A program made the position numbers and the translations under genes. From Symsagittifera roscoffensis (lineage: Eukaryota; Xenacoelomorpha; Acoela; Convolutidae): DNA of 64,000 bases. The stretch is from NCBI RefSeq assembly GCF_963678635.1, contig NC_087064.1:44143159-44207158 (forward strand), in the 5' to 3' direction. Below the pieces are notes generated by a model that saw only the letters and a program-made list of their open reading frames with translations, ran no database searches and had not been told where the DNA came from. The first letter of the stretch is position 1, and the number at the start of each line of letters is the position of its first letter. This document shows positions 32,788 through 44,619 of the stretch, in pieces.

Positions 32788-34684
32788 CTGGTGCAACATT
32801 AGAAATGGAAATAGTCAGTTAATGTGGAGAGAGTACTATGAAAGACTTTAAGCCGTCTCCCATTAACCACAGAAAAGGAAGTGTTGTGGGACAGCTAGGG
32901 AATATAACCGAAAAGAAGTGCTGTGGAATATAACCGACTGACAGTGTCGGAAACTGTATCGATAGATGAACCCGCCAGTGGATACATGGAGATGTTGGAG
33001 TACAGAAATTCGGCCAGAGGACACTTAATGGCTCTGGAAGAAAAGGTTATTTGGAAACGATGATGCAAGGCACCACCTCTCAAGCAGAAAGCAAACGGGA
33101 CTCTGGTATCGTCTGAGATGGATGCAGAAAGATAGAGCAGTTGGTGAGCCTTCCATGGAGAGCGGTAGTGTTACGGTTTTTCGAAGAAGAAATGAGAACC
33201 ACGCCGAAGATACACGCTCTGATAGCAGTACCTTATGTGAGAAATGAGTTACAACTGAGGTTCGCCTGGGGCATGATCGGACTGACTCGTGGGGAATATG
33301 ATTCAGAAGAAAGGAAGAGATCAAAGGAAGAAAAGGTATTACTAATGACGAGCATGAGAGATCTGATAACCCAAGAGGAAGCGGCAATAGCGTGCGCGAA
33401 GCGGAGAGACGCTCTCTGTTTCATCCGGTTCATGATGGAACAAATTTCAGTGCCAGCATTGAACACCTATGTCAAGATGCTAAGGGAAGGATTTGAACGA
33501 GCGAAAGCCTTGCTCTTGCTAGCACTGCTAGATATGCATCAAAGCAAACCAATGAGGGTAAACTTGAAAGAACCCGTGGAACTGGAACCTATGAAGAAAA
33601 TAGACGAAATAAGGAGATTCTCAAACAAAGAGCTGAGGCTCACTAATGAATCCATGGAAGCACTGCCGAAATCGAGTGGACTGATCAGAAAGAACTGCTA
33701 CAGTTACGTGTCCGGAATCATAGGGATAGCGTACAACCCTTTCTTAAATGAGGACATACGCGATTGCTACTTTGATTACGAGCAAGCAGTTTTGCTAAGA
33801 TTCTGGACTTCGAGAATTGCAACGATAAGAAGCGCTGCTAAACAGCAGACCAGGCTGGGACTAGTCTTAGAGGAAAAAGTGGCCGCACCTTCAGTGCCAA
33901 AAACTGACAAACGAGTAGAATTTGGATTTGGATTCTCAGACGAACTGCTGCGAACGAGCTTGATGGTGATGTGGGAACTAATGGAACATCATGGTGTCCT
34001 AGTCCCAACGCTGATTCGAGGGAACTGAACTCAGACTGTAACCTGCGTGAACTTAACATCATCTATAACGTGATGACAACAGCCTCTAAGAGCAACGGAG
34101 AAGACAAAGTAGAGTTGCCTGGCTGGGGACCAGAGGACTGGGTCAAACCTGGTAGCTGTCTGGCTGAAGTCTGTGGACTAGAAGGTCATGTATGTGGAGG
34201 TCTGGATTGCGTGAAGACCCTGGAGAAACAACACAAGCCGTTGACGATTTTGTTTGGGAACATTGTGATGAAGGCAAAAACAGAAACGGAACTGATTACA
34301 GATTGTCATTGAGGAACCGAGGTGAATCTAGTGATTGGACTAGGATTCTACAGCATGTTTGGTTCTTTAGAGTAACTATTGAATCTAGAACAAAAACATG
34401 AGATGGTCACGGCCATCAGCGTAGAAATGTTCCCAGGAGTTTTGCAGACTGAGCAAAAGCACATAGGAAAATGAAAAGAAGCGATCGAGCCGGAAATGAA
34501 CATCCGACACAGTGAGACACATCGCAGACCGTCGGGAGCGCGATTTTTGGTCGAATCGACATTAGCTCCAATGTGCAAGAGCAGATACCCGGTGCATTTT
34601 GTAGCTGTGGATGTGAAAAGTACGAGAACGATCGTGGATCAAGCCTTCTCGTTGTCAAAATGTGTAAGACTTGCGAAAATGTCA
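32788..34684 (+). pseudogene. Giant ORF segment 3, copy B
   Basis: This is homologous to 49,551-51,464 of copy C. The longest open piece, 33,141-34,028 (295 residues), is mostly alpha-helical and charged (EEEMRTTPKIHAL, ERKRSKEEKVLLM, YVSGIIGIAYNPFL). It is followed by tryptophan/cysteine-rich PGWGPEDWVKPG and LDCVKTLEKQH around 34,115-34,235. Stops and shifts occur at about 32,955, 33,050, 33,135 and 34,025. No family is recognised. Confidence 0.6.
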
Positions 34685-35713
34685 GAAAAGTTTTACGAAT
34701 TACTGTGCAAAAAGTTCTCAGCAATTCCAGAGAGAACTAAAGAGGAGTTAGAATCGATACTGGGAAAGAAGTTCATGGGATACGCCAGTGGGAACTTCAT
34801 TGACTTTGAGAGATAAAAGCAGAAAGGATCAACCGTCACGGCTTACAATGCAGTAGATGAAAATGATGAAATCCACCGAGTGATGATGGAAGTGGAACCA
34901 CTACTGGAACCTTGGGGAAAGCGTAATTGGAGGAGCATCACGTCAACACACGATGAGTTTCCCTGCCATTGCTTGCTGCAAATACGGCGGCACCCCGGGC
35001 GTAGTAATCTGGTGTTGATCTGGGACTGTGGAGAGCTGCTCTCCATGGGTTTACCAGACTCATCAAGGCCCATAACGATGGTGATAGGGGGAGTTATGAT
35101 GGCGATACGATGGCTGGAAGCTCATGTGAAAGAGAACAATAGACAGGAGGCGCCAACGAGAGAACAATTGCAGAAATTGGATTGTCTAAAAGATTGAGAT
35201 CTTTTTGAGACAATTTGCAAAATCTTGAACATTCCGATGGAAGTGAAAAAAATTTGGACCGGAATACGTCTGATGCCATGGTTTAGAGCCAACATGACTG
35301 CATGGTTGTATGAATATGCTAAGAAGCATATGTCGAAGCACAGCAGAGTTTACAGTGCGTATCACCTGGACATTGGAGCAGGAGCTTTCAAGTGAGCTTT
35401 TGTAACTCATCGGAATGCAGTGACCACCGCAGTAAAGAGAACTTCCAGGACAAAAGAATGTAATTGGAGGGAGGAAGAAGAGATGTTGAAGGATGATTTG
35501 GAGAGAAACGTGACGTTGTGCCTCCACAACAGCTTCTGTCGGAACAGAGAATCTAACGTTGATCCCCTACCTTGTTGTAAGCAAAGAGTAGAAGAGCAGA
35601 AGTGTTGGAGGACTGCTTCCAACAGCGTCAGGATAGCCACCGACGTGTTGCAAGACACAGAGACTGAAAGTGCAGTGTCAATGTCGCAAGAGGAGGAGGA
35701 GATGGAACTTTGA
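34685..35713 (+). pseudogene. Giant ORF C-terminal part, copy B (duplication unit I)
   Basis: This is homologous to 48,528-49,538 (-) and nearly identical to 43,592-44,619 (+). It encodes CKKFSAIPERTKEELES, then a hydrophobic patch (ITMVIGGVMMAIRWLEAH), MPWFRANMTAWLYEYAK, and a Cys-rich end (NSFCRNRES, CCKQRVEEQKCW). In-frame stops lie at 34,814, 35,195 and 35,392. It ends with an acidic tail and stop at 35,711-35,713. A 97-residue piece, 35,420-35,713, is intact. Confidence 0.65.
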
Positions 35714-36516
35714 CAAATGGCCGAAGAACAAGATGCAAGAAGAAACGAAATCAGAAGAATTTAGAAGTTTTAGAGCTTCCAAACGACAAAAAAAGAAGAA
35801 GTCAAAACTCAGAATTGTTTTGTATGTGACAATAAACTCAAATGAGAAACAAAGCAACCAAGTTGTAATTGAAACTGAATGAAAACATTTAGTTGAGTTT
35901 TGAAAGATTTGTTGCATTTATAATTTTACAATTTGATTTTAGTTAGTGGCTTTAGAGACATTTACTATTTAATTAGAAAGGCTTGAGTGAAGAGTATATT
36001 TAAATATTCTAGACTGCATGATTGTTTTTAATCAACTAGGACGACTGATCACTTTTTGGTGACATGGAAGACTTTGGTAATCTCTTGAAGAGAGAGATTA
36101 TTTCATTGCTCTTTCTAACCACAGAGTTCCTTAATTTTAAAGTTCGGGACCAATAACAACTAAAATTTACGAAGGGAAGAAGCAAATTCGGATAGTTTTA
36201 GCTTGTTGGTTGGCACGACTGTCCTGCGAACTAACACCTTTTAAAACCTATGAGAAAAAGTTTTAAATCAGAGCAGTGACATTTAGAGTCAGAAAAAATG
36301 TTTTATCTTAGGTCATACCCTCGAAGGTGCAGATTAGTGAAAGAATTTGGAAGGCTATAGTGAGTTAGTATGATGCCACTTATATTCTGCAGTCAGTCGA
36401 TGTGGCGTGGATAAAAGTGATTTCGTGCATTTTGTAAATTCTGTTCGATGGCAGTGAACCATTTTTACAAAAACTTCGAAATTAATAGGGAAATTGACCG
36501 GGCTGTCCGGGGAGTA
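35714..36516 (+). other. 3' UTR and polypurine-type flank, copy B
   Basis: Non-coding. It carries a degenerate form of the hairpin found at 10,626 (ttagaagttttagagcttcc near 35,760). The last bases before the LTR are ACCGGGCTGTCCGGGGAGTA, ending exactly where TGTGACATTC starts. By position this is the plus-strand primer site (PPT), although it is short and not a pure purine run. The exact 11-mer TGTCCGGGGAG is at 36,504-36,514. Confidence 0.6.
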
Positions 36517-37430
36517 TGTGACATTCGACCAGAATTGACAAAAAAGGCCATTTCGAATTATTAGCCGCTGACCTTTAGAATTGGCAATTTAGCATATTAG
36601 CGACGTTATTTGAACGATTAGACAAACTGTGAAGGTCAGGATATTTTGGTGTTTTAAATTTCTAAAAGTTTGAATGATGACGTCAGATGTCTGAGAAATG
36701 CTGAAACGGCCATTCCGGACAGAAATGGCCGTTTCAGCCAATTTTTGTGAAAAGAAACACAACAACAACGAAAATTGCGATAGAAACAACGGCAAGAAAT
36801 AGAAAAAGACGACAGAGCATTATTAGAGATCGCTCCGAGTTGAAAAGATTGTGTCTCTTCAATCGTTACAAAGCCATTCACGCCAACGGTGAAGGGTGGT
36901 GGAACCGTGAATTCAGCCTTCCGGAGAGGAAACAAGAGTGTTATTTCCCCGGAATCAGGAATCCGGAGGGGTCTTGAGAATTGGACTCGAACTGATAAAA
37001 ACTAACTTTTAGCTTCCTGGTTGTGTCCTGAATTGAATTTAGATAATATCTCAATTCATTTTCTGATTATGAGAAGCTAGGAGTTAGGAGAAAGGGTTGA
37101 TCCATCTTCGATGGAGATGATAATTTTTATCTACTGAACAAAAACATTAATAATTAAAGAAGTATTAGTAGCCCTGATTTTAGGAGTGATCTCGTGGTCT
37201 GGGGATACTGAGACCCAGCCATGAGCTCACTGATTTTGCATGTAAATATGTTAATTTGAGCATTCTGGTCGAAGCCGGAGAAAAGTAGAACCGATGTTAG
37301 AAAGACCACCAAAAGAACTGGCTTTGGTAGAGACGGTGAAAAGCATGTAGAGCTCTGTATAGACGCGGGCCAGTTGTTTTACAAGCTAGCTTTATTTTCC
37401 GTCGATATGTACTTCCGGGCGAATGTTACA
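36517..37430 (+). repeat. 3' LTR of copy B (unit I)
   Basis: 914 bp, starting TGTGACATTCGACC and ending GGGCGAATGTTACA. The two ends form an imperfect 14-bp inverted repeat, as expected for an integrase substrate. The same boundaries are seen in three further copies. Inside are a 15-bp-stem hairpin (36,700-36,738) and the TCCATC-TTC-GATGGA hairpin (37,101-37,115). The sequence after 37,430 is a macro-domain fragment and not PBS-like leader, so this is a 3' LTR or solo end abutting its target. Confidence 0.85.
36700..36738 (+). promoter_or_regulatory. Perfect 15-bp hairpin in LTR U3
   Basis: GCTGAAACGGCCATT, a nine-base loop and AATGGCCGTTTCAGC form a perfect stem. Unit II has the same structure at 45,606-45,644 with one mismatch. 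It could act at DNA or RNA level. The function is unknown. Confidence 0.6.
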
Positions 37431-37748
37431 TACTCGAACAAAGTTGTTGTGACAGACAGTGATTTTATAGTCACGGATAACACGTCGGCTATAGCGATAA
37501 CTGCTGATGTAAGTTTTAAAACAGGACTAGCGCCGGACTTCAAAAGAGAGTACAAGAACATCGAGTTTTTGTGGAACCAGAGGCCTGCTGTAGAAGGTAT
37601 GATAGCGCTGCCCGCTGTTGCATCACAAATTCCTGGAAAACGTTTTTTTTCGGTAACAAAGGCCACTGATAGACAACACGTGAATCGCGAGATTTTAGTG
37701 CTGGCACTAACTCGACTCAGGGTTTTGGCACTAACTCGACATCAATGA
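37431..37748 (+). pseudogene. Macro-module fragment abutting the LTR (unit I)
   Basis: It starts in mid-gene with YSNKVVVTDSDF right after the LTR end, where the other copies read NHYSNNIIITDSDF. It runs through AIAITADVSFKTGLAPDF and FKREYKNIEFLW to VTKATDRQHV, and is truncated after LVLALTRL, with a short duplication of 'ggcactaactcgac'. So the LTR lies inside a macro gene of yet another element copy, a nested insertion. The subfamily is distinct from A, B and C (for example PAVEGMIALPAV). Confidence 0.65.
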
Positions 37749-37862
37749 AACTTCAGGCGGCTAATGCGGCGTTAACGAAGCAGTATCAGTAATTAAATTT
37801 ATTACTTATTTGACCCAAACGCAACCTAGTGTAAGGGATTCCATAAGACCAGTGCTTGTAAA

Positions 37863-38024
37863 ATGGCTGGACAACAATTATGTTGTCAATGCTTGAATAA
37901 ACTCAGGAGGTGTATTTTTAATCAGGTTAAAGAACGTTTGATCAGTGAATCTCAAGGGGTTGACCATGTTTATGTTGTGGCAGAAGATCTTTCAATTGAG
38001 GAAATCGAAGTTAGAATGGAATGA
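37863..38024 (+). CDS. Small 53-residue ORF ending at the LTR border
   Basis: ATG to TGA, 53 codons, with a Cys cluster near the start (CCQCLNKLRRC) and an acidic end. It is preserved in unit II at 46,771-46,932 with a single residue change (V to F). The TGA ends at the base just before the minus-strand LTR. This could be target DNA, an exon fragment, or an uncaptured part of the nested element. No family is recognised, and the position next to the LTR may be coincidental. Confidence 0.3.
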   Translation: MAGQQLCCQCLNKLRRCIFNQVKERLISESQGVDHVYVVAEDLSIEEIEVRME

Positions 38025-38947
38025 TGTAACATTCGCCCGGAATATACATATCGACGGAAAAAAAACTAAGTCCTAAGACGACTGGCTAACGTCTAAACAG
38101 AGCCTTATATGCTTTTCACCGTCTCTACCAAGCCAGTACTTTCGGTGGTCTTTTCTAACATCTGGTCGACAAAAACGTTACTGCTTTCGGCTTCGGTCAA
38201 AACACTCAAATTAACTTAATTACATGCAGGAATAGTGAGCTCATGGCTGGGTCTCAGTATCCCCAGACCACGAGATCGTTCCTAAAAACAGGGCTACTAC
38301 TATTTATCATATTACTATTGTTTTTGTTCAGTAGATAAAAATCATCATCTCCATCGAAGATGGATCAACCCTTTCCCCCAACTCCTAGCTTCTCATCCTT
38401 ATCAAAATGAATCTAGTTGTTAATTAAACTCAAATCAGGACATGACAAGAAGCTAAAAGTCTATATAAAAGGATAAAAGTCTCAGTTCCGAAACCCTTCC
38501 GGATTCTTGAATCCACTAAATCAAGCTCGTTAATCTTGATTTCTTCTTAATCCGGAAGGCTGACCTCCATCCTTCACCGTTGTCCGCAACGGCCTTGCAA
38601 CTATTGTAGCGACGCAATAGTTGCAACTCGGAACCTTCTCTGCTATTCCTGCAATCTGCTGTTGTTTTTTGATCACGATTCTCGTAGTTATCGTCCGCGC
38701 AACTAATGTTGTTTTGTTGTTTTCTAGCTTTTCTGCCAAAATGGCCGTTTCTGACGTTTCTCAGAAATTTTACGTAATCACTTCGAAAATTTAAAAATTA
38801 GCATTTCCGAATCCTTTAACCTTCACGTTTTGTTCAATCGTCCAAATAACGTTCTTAATTCTCAATAATCACCAATCCGGAAAGCTCGCTGCTAAAAATT
38901 CGAATTCCGCAGAGATTGCATTTTGGCCATTCTGGTCGAATGTCACA
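38025..38947 (-). repeat. 3' LTR of minus-strand element (unit I)
   Basis: 923 bp. On the minus strand it starts TGTGACATTCGACC (38,947) and ends GGGCGAATGTTACA (38,025). It is preceded on that strand by the same ACTGTCCGGGGAGTA flank as the plus LTRs. It shares the TCCATC-triloop-GATGGA hairpin (38,350-38,364). It is diverged from the plus-strand LTRs of this window, so B and C belong to different subfamilies or ages. Confidence 0.85.
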
Positions 38948-39757
38948 TACTCCCCGGACAGTCCGGTCAATGTCCTCATTGAATCACGCAATGTTCGTAA
39001 AATAGATACAGTGTCATCGAACAGAATTTACAAAATGCACGAAATCCACGTCACATCGACTCACTGCAGAACATAAATGGAATCATACTACATCACTATA
39101 GCCTTCAAATTCTTTCATTAATCTGCACATTGAGGATATGACCTAAGATAAAACATATTTTCTGACTTCCAATGTCAAGGTCCCGATTAAAACTTTCTCT
39201 CTTGGATTTAAAAGGCGTTGGCTTGCAGGACAGTCCTGCCAACCGACAAGCTAAAATTTTCCTACTATGCTTTTCCCTTCGGAAATTTTGCTTGTTATTG
39301 TCCTGAATACCAAAACTAAGAAACTCGGTGGTTAGCAAGAACAATGAAACAATCTCCCTCTTCGAGAGATTACTCAAGCCTTCCATGTCACCACAAAGTG
39401 ATCAGTTCTTCTAGTTGATTAAAAACAGTCATGCAGGCTGGAATATTTTAATATACTCCTTCACTTAAGCCTTTCTAAATAAATAGTAAGTGAGTGTCTC
39501 TAAAGCCACTCCCCTAAAATCAAAATGCAAATTTATAAATGCAACAATTTCAAAACTCAACTAAATGTTTCAGTTTTCAATTACAACTTGGTTGCTTGGT
39601 TTCTCACTTGAGTTTTTCACACACATAAAACAATTCTGAGTTTTAACTTTATCTTCATCACTCCTTTGTTTTCTTCTTTTTTCGTCGTTTAGAAGTTCTA
39701 AAACTTCTAAATTCTTCTAATTTCGTCTCTTTTTCCATCTTGCTTTTCGGCCATTCG
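38948..39757 (-). other. 3' UTR of minus-strand element (unit I)
   Basis: Non-coding. It holds the PPT-like 11-mer at 38,950-38,960, a stretch similar to 36,000-36,350 on the plus strand in reverse, and the TTAGAAGTT/AACTTCTAA hairpin at 39,690-39,711. About 140 bp near 38,975-39,116 are missing from the unit II counterpart. Confidence 0.6.
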
Positions 39758-42700
39758 TCAATGCTCCATTTCTTCCTCATGTGATACTGACTCTGCACTC
39801 TCAGTCTCCGTATCTTGTAACACATCGTTAGCAATACTGACGCTGCTGGAAGCCGTCCTCCAACACTTCTGCTCTTCCACCCTCTGTTTACAACAAGGTA
39901 GGGGATCCACGTTAGATTCTCTGTTCCTGCAGAAGCTGTTGTGGAGACACAACGTCACGTTTCTCTCCAAATCTTCCTTTAACATCTCTGCCTTCTCCTT
40001 TCCACTACGTTCACTCATCCTGGAAATTCTTTTCACAGCGGTGGTCACTGCATTCCGATGAGTCACGAGAGATCGCTTGAAAGCTCCTGCTCCAATGTCC
40101 AGCTGATATTCACTGTACACCCTGCCGTGCTTCGACATATGCTTTTTCGCATACTCGTACAACCATGCAGTCATGTTAGCTCTGAACCATGGCATCAATC
40201 GTTTCCTTGCCCATATCTTCTTCACTTCCATCGGAAGGTTTAGAATTTTGCACATTGTCTCAAAAAGATCTAAATCTTTTACACAACCTAACTTCCGCAA
40301 CTGTTCTCTCGTCGGTGCCTCCTGTCTGTTGTTTTCTCTCACATGAGCTTCCAGCCATCGTATCGCCATCATAACTCCCACTATCACTATTGTTATGGGC
40401 TGTGATGAATCTGGTAAATCCATGGAGAGCAGCTCTCCAGAGTCCCAGATCAACATCAGATTACTACGCTTGGGATACCACCAGGTCTGCAGCAAGCAGT
40501 GGCAAGGAAACTCGTCATGTGTCAACATGATGCTCCTCCAATTACGTTTTCCCGAAGCTTCCAGTAATGGTTCTACCTCCCCCATCACTCGGTGGACCTC
40601 ATCATTCTCATCTACTGCATTGTAATCTGTGACAGTTGATCCTCTCTGTTTCTGTCTCTCGAAGTCACTGAAGTTCCCGCTCACATATCCCATGAACTTC
40701 TTTCATAATATTGACTCCAATTCTTCTTTGGTTCTCTCTGGAACTGCTGAGAACATCTTACATAGCAACTCGTATGACTTCTCGGACATTCTCGCCAGTC
40801 TCACACACTTCGGCACTGAGAAGGCTTGATCCACAATCGTTCTCGTACTCTTCACGTCCACAGCTACGAAATGTACAGGGTATCTGCTCTTGCACATTGG
40901 AGCCAATGTTGAACCCACCAAATATCGTGCCCCTGATGGTCTACAATAAGTCTCACTGTGTCTAATGTTCATTTCCGTCTCGATTGCTTCCCTCCATTTT
41001 CCTATGTATTTCTGCTCAGTCTGCAGAACTCCTGGGAATACTTCTACACTGATGGCTGTGACCATCTCATGTTTCTGTTCTAGATTCAATAGTGACTCTA
41101 AAGAACCAAACATGCTGTAGAATCCTAGTGCAGTCACTAGATTCACATCGGTTCCTCCATGGCAATCTGCTATCAGTTCCGTTTTTGTTCTTGCTTTCAT
41201 CACTACGTTTCCAAACAATACCGTCAATTGCTAGTGTTGTTTTTCCAGGGTCTTCACACAGTCCAGACTTCCACAAACGTGACCCTCCAGTCCACAAACT
41301 TCCGCCAGAAAGCTACCAGGTTTGACCCAGTCTTCTGGTCCCCAGCCAGGCAACTCCACTTTATCTTCTCCGTTGCTCTTAGAGGCCGTTATCATCACAT
41401 TATATATGATGTTGAGGTCACGCAGGTTACAGTCTGCATTCAATTCCCTCTGTACGTCTTGTGTCGCCCGTAATATTGAGTCGGCGTTGGGACTAGGACA
41501 CCATGATGGCCTCATCAATTCCCACACTGTCATCAAGCTCGTTCTCAGTAATTCATCTGAGAATCCCAACGCAAACTCCACTCTTTTGTCGGATTTTGGT
41601 ACTGAAGGTGCAGTCACCTCTTCTTCCAAGACCAGTCCCAATTTGGCCTGTGGATTGTTAACGCTTTTAATCGTTACAATTCTGGACGTCCAGAATCTTA
41701 GTAACACCGCCTGCTCATAATCGAAGAAGCAATCGCGTATGTCTTCACTCAGGAAAGGATTGTACGCGATCCCTATGATCCCTGATACGTAGCTATACGA
41801 TTTCTTCTTGATCGGTCCACAGTATTCACTGGATTTCGGCAGTGCTCCCATAGACTTTTTAGTGAGTCTCAGCTCCTTGTTTGAGAACCTTCTGATTTCG
41901 TCTATCTTTTTTATGGGTTCCAATTCCTCAGGTTCTTTCATGTTCACCCTCATCGGTTTAGTTTGCTGCATATCCAGCAGTGCTAGCAAGAATAAGGCGT
42001 TCGTTTGCTCATCGCCTTCCTTCAACGTCTTAACACAAGTGTTCAATGCAGGTACTGAAATCTGCTCTATCAGGAATCGAATGAAACAGAGAGCGTCTCT
42101 CCGCTTCGCACACGCTACTGCTGCGCCCTCCTGGACTATCAGATCCCTCAGGTTCGTCATAAGGAAAACCTTCTCCTCTTTTGATCTCTTCCTTTCTTCT
42201 GAATCATATTCTTCGCGAGTCAGTCCCATCATGCACCAGGCGAACCTGAGTTGCAACTCTGTTCTTACGTAAGGTACTGCCACGAGAGCATGTATTTTTG
42301 GCGTAGTCCTCATTTCTTCTTCGAAATACCTCAATACAACTGCTTTCCATGGAAGGCTCACCAACTGCTCTATCGTTTCTGCTTGTATGTCAGACGACGC
42401 TAAAGTCCCGTACGCCTTCTGCTTGAGGGTGGTGCCTTGCAACATTGTTTCCAGATAACCCTCCATGGCTCTTTCGTCTTCCAGGGCCATCACATACCCT
42501 CTAGCCGAGTTTCGGTATTCTAACATCTCCATGTATCCACCGATGGGTTCATCTATCGACACAGTCTCCGACACTGTTAGTCGGTTATACTCCACTGGTA
42601 TTAGTTGTCCTGCGACACTTCCCTTTCCATGATTCATGGGAGATGGCTTGAAGTCTTTCATTGTGCTCTCTCCACATTGGCTGAGTATTTCCATTTCTAA

Positions 42701-43591
42701 GGTCACTCCTTTTGGATTTTTAACCTGTTGACTTTATCCCCGCCATGAGAATGGGTGGCACCATCGCTATATCAGTTAACATTTTATCTGTGCCAGACGG
42801 TTGATAATCACCTTGCCCCAAATCCGTGACCTCCTCAACTCTTTTCCTTTTCGCTGAGTTACCAGCTTTCATCGATATTTCTGAATCCACCTTCGTCTTT
42901 CCAACTCTCCTCGGCATCACTCTGCTGCCTAACTTCATTTTCATTGCATTGATTTTATCAATCACCAATTTTGATCGCATCGTCCCTCTCCTGGTCCAGA
43001 CCTCTTCCATAAACGCCACTCTGTCCAGTTTGCATCCCGTCCTTACTCTCGTGGTCTCGGTGATGTACTTCCCATTCTTCTTCGGGCAGCGTTCCCAAGA
43101 AAGGTACTCTGGCTGAGGCCTCTATTCTTCTCCTCCGAGGTGATTCCATGAGGATTCTCTGGTCGTTATTTCTTGAATTGCCAGGAGAGCTGCTCTCCGG
43201 CAAATTCTGTTTCATTTCCATAAAGGCTGACGGAGGCTCCAGTGTCGAGATGCCTTCATCCGCTGGCTCAGTCGTTTCCAACGTGTCTGCATTATTCTCA
43301 AGATCACTGAAGATATTGAAATCCAGGCTGGATGTTCCTCCTGTCGATGCCCCGTCGTCTTCCCCACCAGCTTGATCTTGTTGCATGGGTTCTTCGTTTT
43401 GACGGCTTCCACCTTGTCCGTCATTTCCTTCAGACTTATCCTTGTTCGAGCTCGATGGTCCTTGTTCGTCATTGTCGGCTTCTTCCTGGAATCTCGGTAT
43501 GAGCAATGTACCGGCCGATTCATCTTCCTCTTCTCCATGGACCACTTTGATTTCTTCGCAGCCGAAAGGTGCTAGGAAGGTTCTCGTCTGC
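39758..43591 (-). pseudogene. Giant ORF 3' part of minus-strand element (unit I, truncated)
   Basis: Open pieces 39,758-40,693 (311 residues), 40,703-41,227, 41,231-42,706 (491 residues) and 42,720-43,545 follow each other as in copy C. Premature stops lie at 40,703-40,705 and 41,231-41,233. The second is shared with unit II (50,001). Unit I lacks the stop present at 50,481 in unit II. The 5' side is cut at 43,591 by the duplication junction. Domain content is as for 48,528-52,381, and the function is unrecognised. Confidence 0.7.
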
Positions 43592-44619
43592 GAAAGTTTT
43601 ACGAATTACTGTGCAAAAAGTTCTCAGCAATTCCAGAGAGAACTAAAGAGGAGTTAGAATCGATACTGGGAAAGAAATTCATGGGATACGCCAGTGGGAA
43701 TTTCATTGACTTTGAGAGACAAAAGCAGAAAGGATCAACCGTCACGGCTTACAATGCAGTAGATGAAAATGATGAAATCCACCGAGTGATGATGGAAGTG
43801 GAACCACTACTGGAACCTTGGGGAAAGCGTAATTGGAGGAGCATCACGTCAACACACGATGAGTTTCCCTGCCATTGCTTGCTGCAAATACGGTGGCTCC
43901 CCGGGCGTAGTAATCTGGTGTTGATCTGGGACTGTGGAGAGCTGCTCTCCATGGGTTTACCAGACTCATCAAGGCCCATAACGATAGTGATAGGGGGAGT
44001 TATGATGGCGATACGATGGCTGGAAGCTCATGTGAAAGAGAACAATAGACAGGAGGCGCCAATGAGAGAACAATTGCAGAAATTGGATTGTCTAAAAGAT
44101 TTAGATCTTTTTGAGACAATTTGCAAAATCTTGAACACTCCGATGGAAGTGAAAAAAATTTGGACCGGAAGACGTCTGATGCCATGGTTTAGAGCCAACA
44201 TGACTGCATGGTTGTATGAATATGCTAAGAAGCATATGTCGAAGCACAGCAGAGTGTACAGTGCGTATCACCTGGACATTGGAGCAGGAGCTTTCAAGTG
44301 AGCTTTTGTAACTCATCGGAATGCAGTGACCACCGCAGTAAAGAGAACTTCCAGGACAAAAGAATGTAATTGGAGGGAGGAAGAAGAGATGTTGAAGGAT
44401 GATTTGGAGAGAAACGTGACGTTGTGCCTCCACAACAGCTTCTGTCGGAACAGAGAATCTAACGTTGATCCCCTACCTTGTTGTAAGCAAAGAGTAGAAG
44501 AGCAGAAGTGTTGGAGGACTGCTTCCAACAGCGTCAGGATAGCCACCGACGTGTTGCAAGACACAGAGACTGAAAGTGCAGTGTCAATGTCGCAAGAGGA
44601 GGAGGAGATGGAACTTTGA
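43592..44619 (+). pseudogene. Giant ORF C-terminal part of copy B, second copy
   Basis: Nearly identical to 34,685-35,713. The piece 43,681-44,301 (206 residues) is open where unit I has a stop (unit I 34,814 and 35,195 are intact codons here). The stop after GAGAFK at 44,299 is shared. The last piece is 44,326-44,619. The differences show that the two units have separate histories of mutation or sequencing error. Confidence 0.7.

Larger units (their letters stand above)
17076..37430 (+). mobile_element. Copy B: near-full-length giant Ty3/gypsy element with internal inversions
   Basis: Modules in order are gag (17,076), protease, RT, RNase H, LSGE linker and integrase to about 25,112. Two inverted blocks (25,113-28,170 and 28,171-28,860) carry the pol tail, macro and SGNH modules on the minus strand. 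The giant ORF then continues on + from 28,861 to 35,713, followed by 3' UTR and the 3' LTR at 36,517-37,430. Turning each inverted block back in place restores the module order of copy C. No matching 5' LTR is seen upstream of gag, so the 5' end is lost or in the gap region. Multiple frameshifts make it non-autonomous. Confidence 0.85.
34685..43591. repeat. Tandem duplication unit I (about 8.9 kb)
   Basis: This block is present again, almost unchanged, at 43,592-52,381. It contains the 3' end of copy B, its 3' LTR, a 0.6-kb spacer, the 3' LTR of the minus-strand element and about 3.8 kb of that element's giant ORF. The junction at 43,591 joins 'ggttctcgtctgc' (as before 52,381) to 'gaaagttttacg' (as at 34,685). 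Unit I keeps about 140 bp near 38,975-39,116 that unit II lacks. Confidence 0.9.

Noticed and set aside
37431-38024. Primer-binding site after the plus LTR, making it a 5' LTR
   Set aside because: The sequence after TGTTACA is TACTCGAAC, the coding sequence of a macro module, with no TGG start or tRNA 3' complement. The giant-ORF 3' UTR and purine flank lie on its other side, so it is a 3' LTR.
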